Shown in pieces: positions 62,346 through 64,000 of a stretch of 64,000 nt of DNA. Within the stretch, counting starts at the first letter, position 1; each line of letters begins with the position of its first letter. The stretch is from the NCBI RefSeq assembly GCF_900446255.1, contig NZ_UIGI01000001.1, positions 584,763-648,762 of the forward strand, in the 5' to 3' direction. The translations under genes were made by a program, and so were the position numbers. The notes beneath the pieces were generated by a model. That model worked only from the letters and a program-made list of their open reading frames with translations, had not been told where the DNA came from and searched no databases. The DNA comes from Buttiauxella agrestis. Lineage in GTDB: Bacteria > Pseudomonadota > Gammaproteobacteria > Enterobacterales > Enterobacteriaceae.

Positions 62346-64000
62346 GTGGGGAAAGCCAAACAAGTCGTAGGGCAATTGCTGGTGGCGATGGTAACTCTTG
62401 CGGCAATAACTCATGCAGTTCGTGCGGATTCTCTGGACGAGCAGCGCAGCCGCTACGCGCAAATCAAACAAGCATGGGATAGCAAGCAAATGGATGTGGT
62501 GGCGCGAATCATGCCCACTTTGCAAGATTATCCGCTGTATCCCTATCTCGAATATCGCCAGATTACTGACGACTTAATGAATGAGCCAACGCTCGTCGTC
62601 AGCCAATTTATTGCAGCCAACCCAACACTTCCGCCAGCGCGGGTGCTGAAGTCACGTTTTGTGAATGAACTGGCGCGCCGTGAAGACTGGCGTGGCTTGC
62701 TGGCATTTAGCCCTGATCAACCCGGCACAACTGAAGCCAAATGTAATTATTACTACGCGAAATTTAACACCGGGCAGGCAGATGCTGCATGGGCGGGTGC
62801 TAAAGATTTATGGCTGACAGGTAAAAACCAGCCGTCGAGCTGTGATCGTTTATTCTCGGCGTGGCGTTCGTCCGGCACCCTGGATCCGCTGGCGTACCTG
62901 GAACGTATTCGCCTGGCGATGAAAGAAGGCAATACTTCGCTGGTTAATAACCTGGCGAGCCAAATGCCAGCCGAATACCAGACCATTTCCAGCGCGCTGA
63001 TTAGCCTGCAAAACAATCCCAATTCCGTGCTGACATTTGCCCAAACCGTGGGGGCAACCGACTTCACCCGTCAGGCCGCAGCCGTGGCGTTTGCCCGCGT
63101 GGCGCGTGATGACGTCGAAAATGCGCGCTTGTTGGTTCCGGCATTAATTCAAGCTCAGCAACTTAACGATTCTCAGGCTCAGGAGCTAAGAGACACTGTG
63201 GCCTGGCGTTTGATGGGCAACGATATCACTGCCGAACAGGCCGCCTGGCGTGATGATGCGATTATGCGTTCAGAGTCCACAAGCTTAGTTGAACGACGCG
63301 TGCGTATGGCGCTGGGAACGGGCGATCGAAATGGTCTGAATACCTGGCTTGCGCGTTTGCCAATGGAAGCCAAAGAGAAAGATGAATGGCGCTACTGGCA
63401 GGCGGATCTGCTGATGGAGCGTGGCCGCGATACGGAAGCCAAAGATATCCTTCATTCCTTAATGCAGCAACGGGGTTTCTACCCGATGGTGGCAGCGCAG
63501 CGTTTAGGAGAAGAGTATCCGTTACGCGTCGATAAAGCGGTTGCGGTAAACCCGGCGTTGGTGCAAGGGCCTGAAATGGCGCGTGTGCGCGAACTGATGT
63601 ACTGGAATCTCGATAATACTGCGCGTAGCGAATGGGCAAACTTGATAAGCAGTCGTAGCAAACCGGAGCAGGAAGGGTTAGCCCGTTACGCTTTTGAGCA
63701 AAACTGGTGGGATCTTAGCGTACAGGCAACGATCGCCGGAAAACTTTGGGATCATCTCGAAGAGCGCTTCCCGCTGGCGTACAAAGATATTTTCTCTCGC
63801 TACGTGAGCGGAAAAGATATCTCGCAAAGCTACGCGATGGCGATTGCGCGTCAGGAAAGTGCCTGGAACCCTAAAGTAAGATCGCCTGTTGGCGCGAGTG
63901 GTTTAATGCAAATCATGCCGGGTACTGCGACGCACACCGTGAAGATGTTTAATATTCCAGGTTACACCAGCACGAATCAGCTACTGGACCCGGAGACCAA
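62346..64000 (+). CDS. slt: Soluble lytic murein transglycosylase Slt, partial
   Basis: Periplasmic muramidase that cleaves peptidoglycan glycan strands with formation of 1,6-anhydromuropeptides. The first 551 codons are present; the gene continues past the right edge. Starts with GTG at 62346 after GAGGAGAAC; signal peptide with likely cleavage after residue 27 (THAVRA|DSL). A long helical U-domain (SRYAQIKQAWDSKQMDVVAR onward) precedes the lysozyme-like catalytic domain, with the catalytic glutamate at about residue 504 in AIARQESAWNPK and GASGLMQIMPGTA. Similar to E. coli Slt (645 aa). Divergent from ettA. Confidence 0.95.
   Translation, partial: MGKAKQVVGQLLVAMVTLAAITHAVRADSLDEQRSRYAQIKQAWDSKQMDVVARIMPTLQDYPLYPYLEYRQITDDLMNEPTLVVSQFIAANPTLPPARVLKSRFVNELARREDWRGLLAFSPDQPGTTEAKCNYYYAKFNTGQADAAWAGAKDLWLTGKNQPSSCDRLFSAWRSSGTLDPLAYLERIRLAMKEGNTSLVNNLASQMPAEYQTISSALISLQNNPNSVLTFAQTVGATDFTRQAAAVAFARVARDDVENARLLVPALIQAQQLNDSQAQELRDTVAWRLMGNDITAEQAAWRDDAIMRSESTSLVERRVRMALGTGDRNGLNTWLARLPMEAKEKDEWRYWQADLLMERGRDTEAKDILHSLMQQRGFYPMVAAQRLGEEYPLRVDKAVAVNPALVQGPEMARVRELMYWNLDNTARSEWANLISSRSKPEQEGLARYAFEQNWWDLSVQATIAGKLWDHLEERFPLAYKDIFSRYVSGKDISQSYAMAIARQESAWNPKVRSPVGASGLMQIMPGTATHTVKMFNIPGYTSTNQLLDPET

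Overview
The window is chromosomal DNA from a motile, facultatively anaerobic member of the Enterobacteriaceae that is not Escherichia coli itself. The evidence is near full-length identity of gene content and order to the E. coli 99-minute region (yjjA, yjjPB, yjjQ, fhuF, yjjZ, three leucine tRNAs, rsmC-holD-rimI-yjjG-prfC-osmY-ytjA-yjjU-yjjV, deoCABD, yjjJ, lplA, ytjB, serB-radA-nadR, ettA, slt), combined with many insertions and replacements relative to E. coli. The genus cannot be fixed from the sequence alone; a Buttiauxella- or Kluyvera-like organism would fit.

Layout. 1-7041: the AI-2 (quorum signal) uptake and processing locus, with the start of lsrK, lsrR, and the divergent lsrACDBFG operon. 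7049-7557: a compact non-coding element with Tn5/IS50-like inverted ends and several strong internal hairpins. 7578-17843: patA and aer, which are adjacent and divergent in E. coli, here separated by a five-gene peptide/nickel-type ABC importer operon and proP. 17950-23349: a CurA-like reductase and the ascG-ascFB beta-glucoside system. 23397-27021: a LysR regulator divergent from an MHS-type transporter and an M20D amidohydrolase, probably an N-acyl amino acid scavenging unit. 27095-28653: an uncharacterised methyltransferase and yjjA. 28769-35229: a TetR regulator where E. coli has dnaTC, yjjPB, a 4-hydroxybenzoate hydroxylase with an AraC regulator (pobA-pobR), two LuxR/NarL-type regulators including yjjQ, and a YbaK-type deacylase. 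35484-39366: an orphan PTS EIIC, fhuF, a diguanylate cyclase and yjjZ. 39419 to the end is close to the E. coli core order, except that a nucleoside transporter replaces yjjWI upstream of deoC. The window ends inside slt.

How the parts work together. The lsr genes import and degrade AI-2. The nucleoside transporter and deoCABD form a nucleoside catabolic unit with two DeoR operators and CRP sites. fhuF and yjjZ both carry Fur boxes. A sigma-28 promoter precedes aer and a sigma-54 promoter precedes patA. The ascF promoter and the orphan EIIC promoter share a LacI-family operator of the AACCGGTT type, so AscG may control both.

The most unusual items are the structured Tn5-ended element after lsrG, the shared AscG-like operator before the orphan EIIC, the absence of dnaTC from its usual place, the perfect inverted repeat at the ribosome binding site of the TetR gene, and a 12-bp-period repeat that runs directly into the start codon of the HipA-like yjjJ gene.
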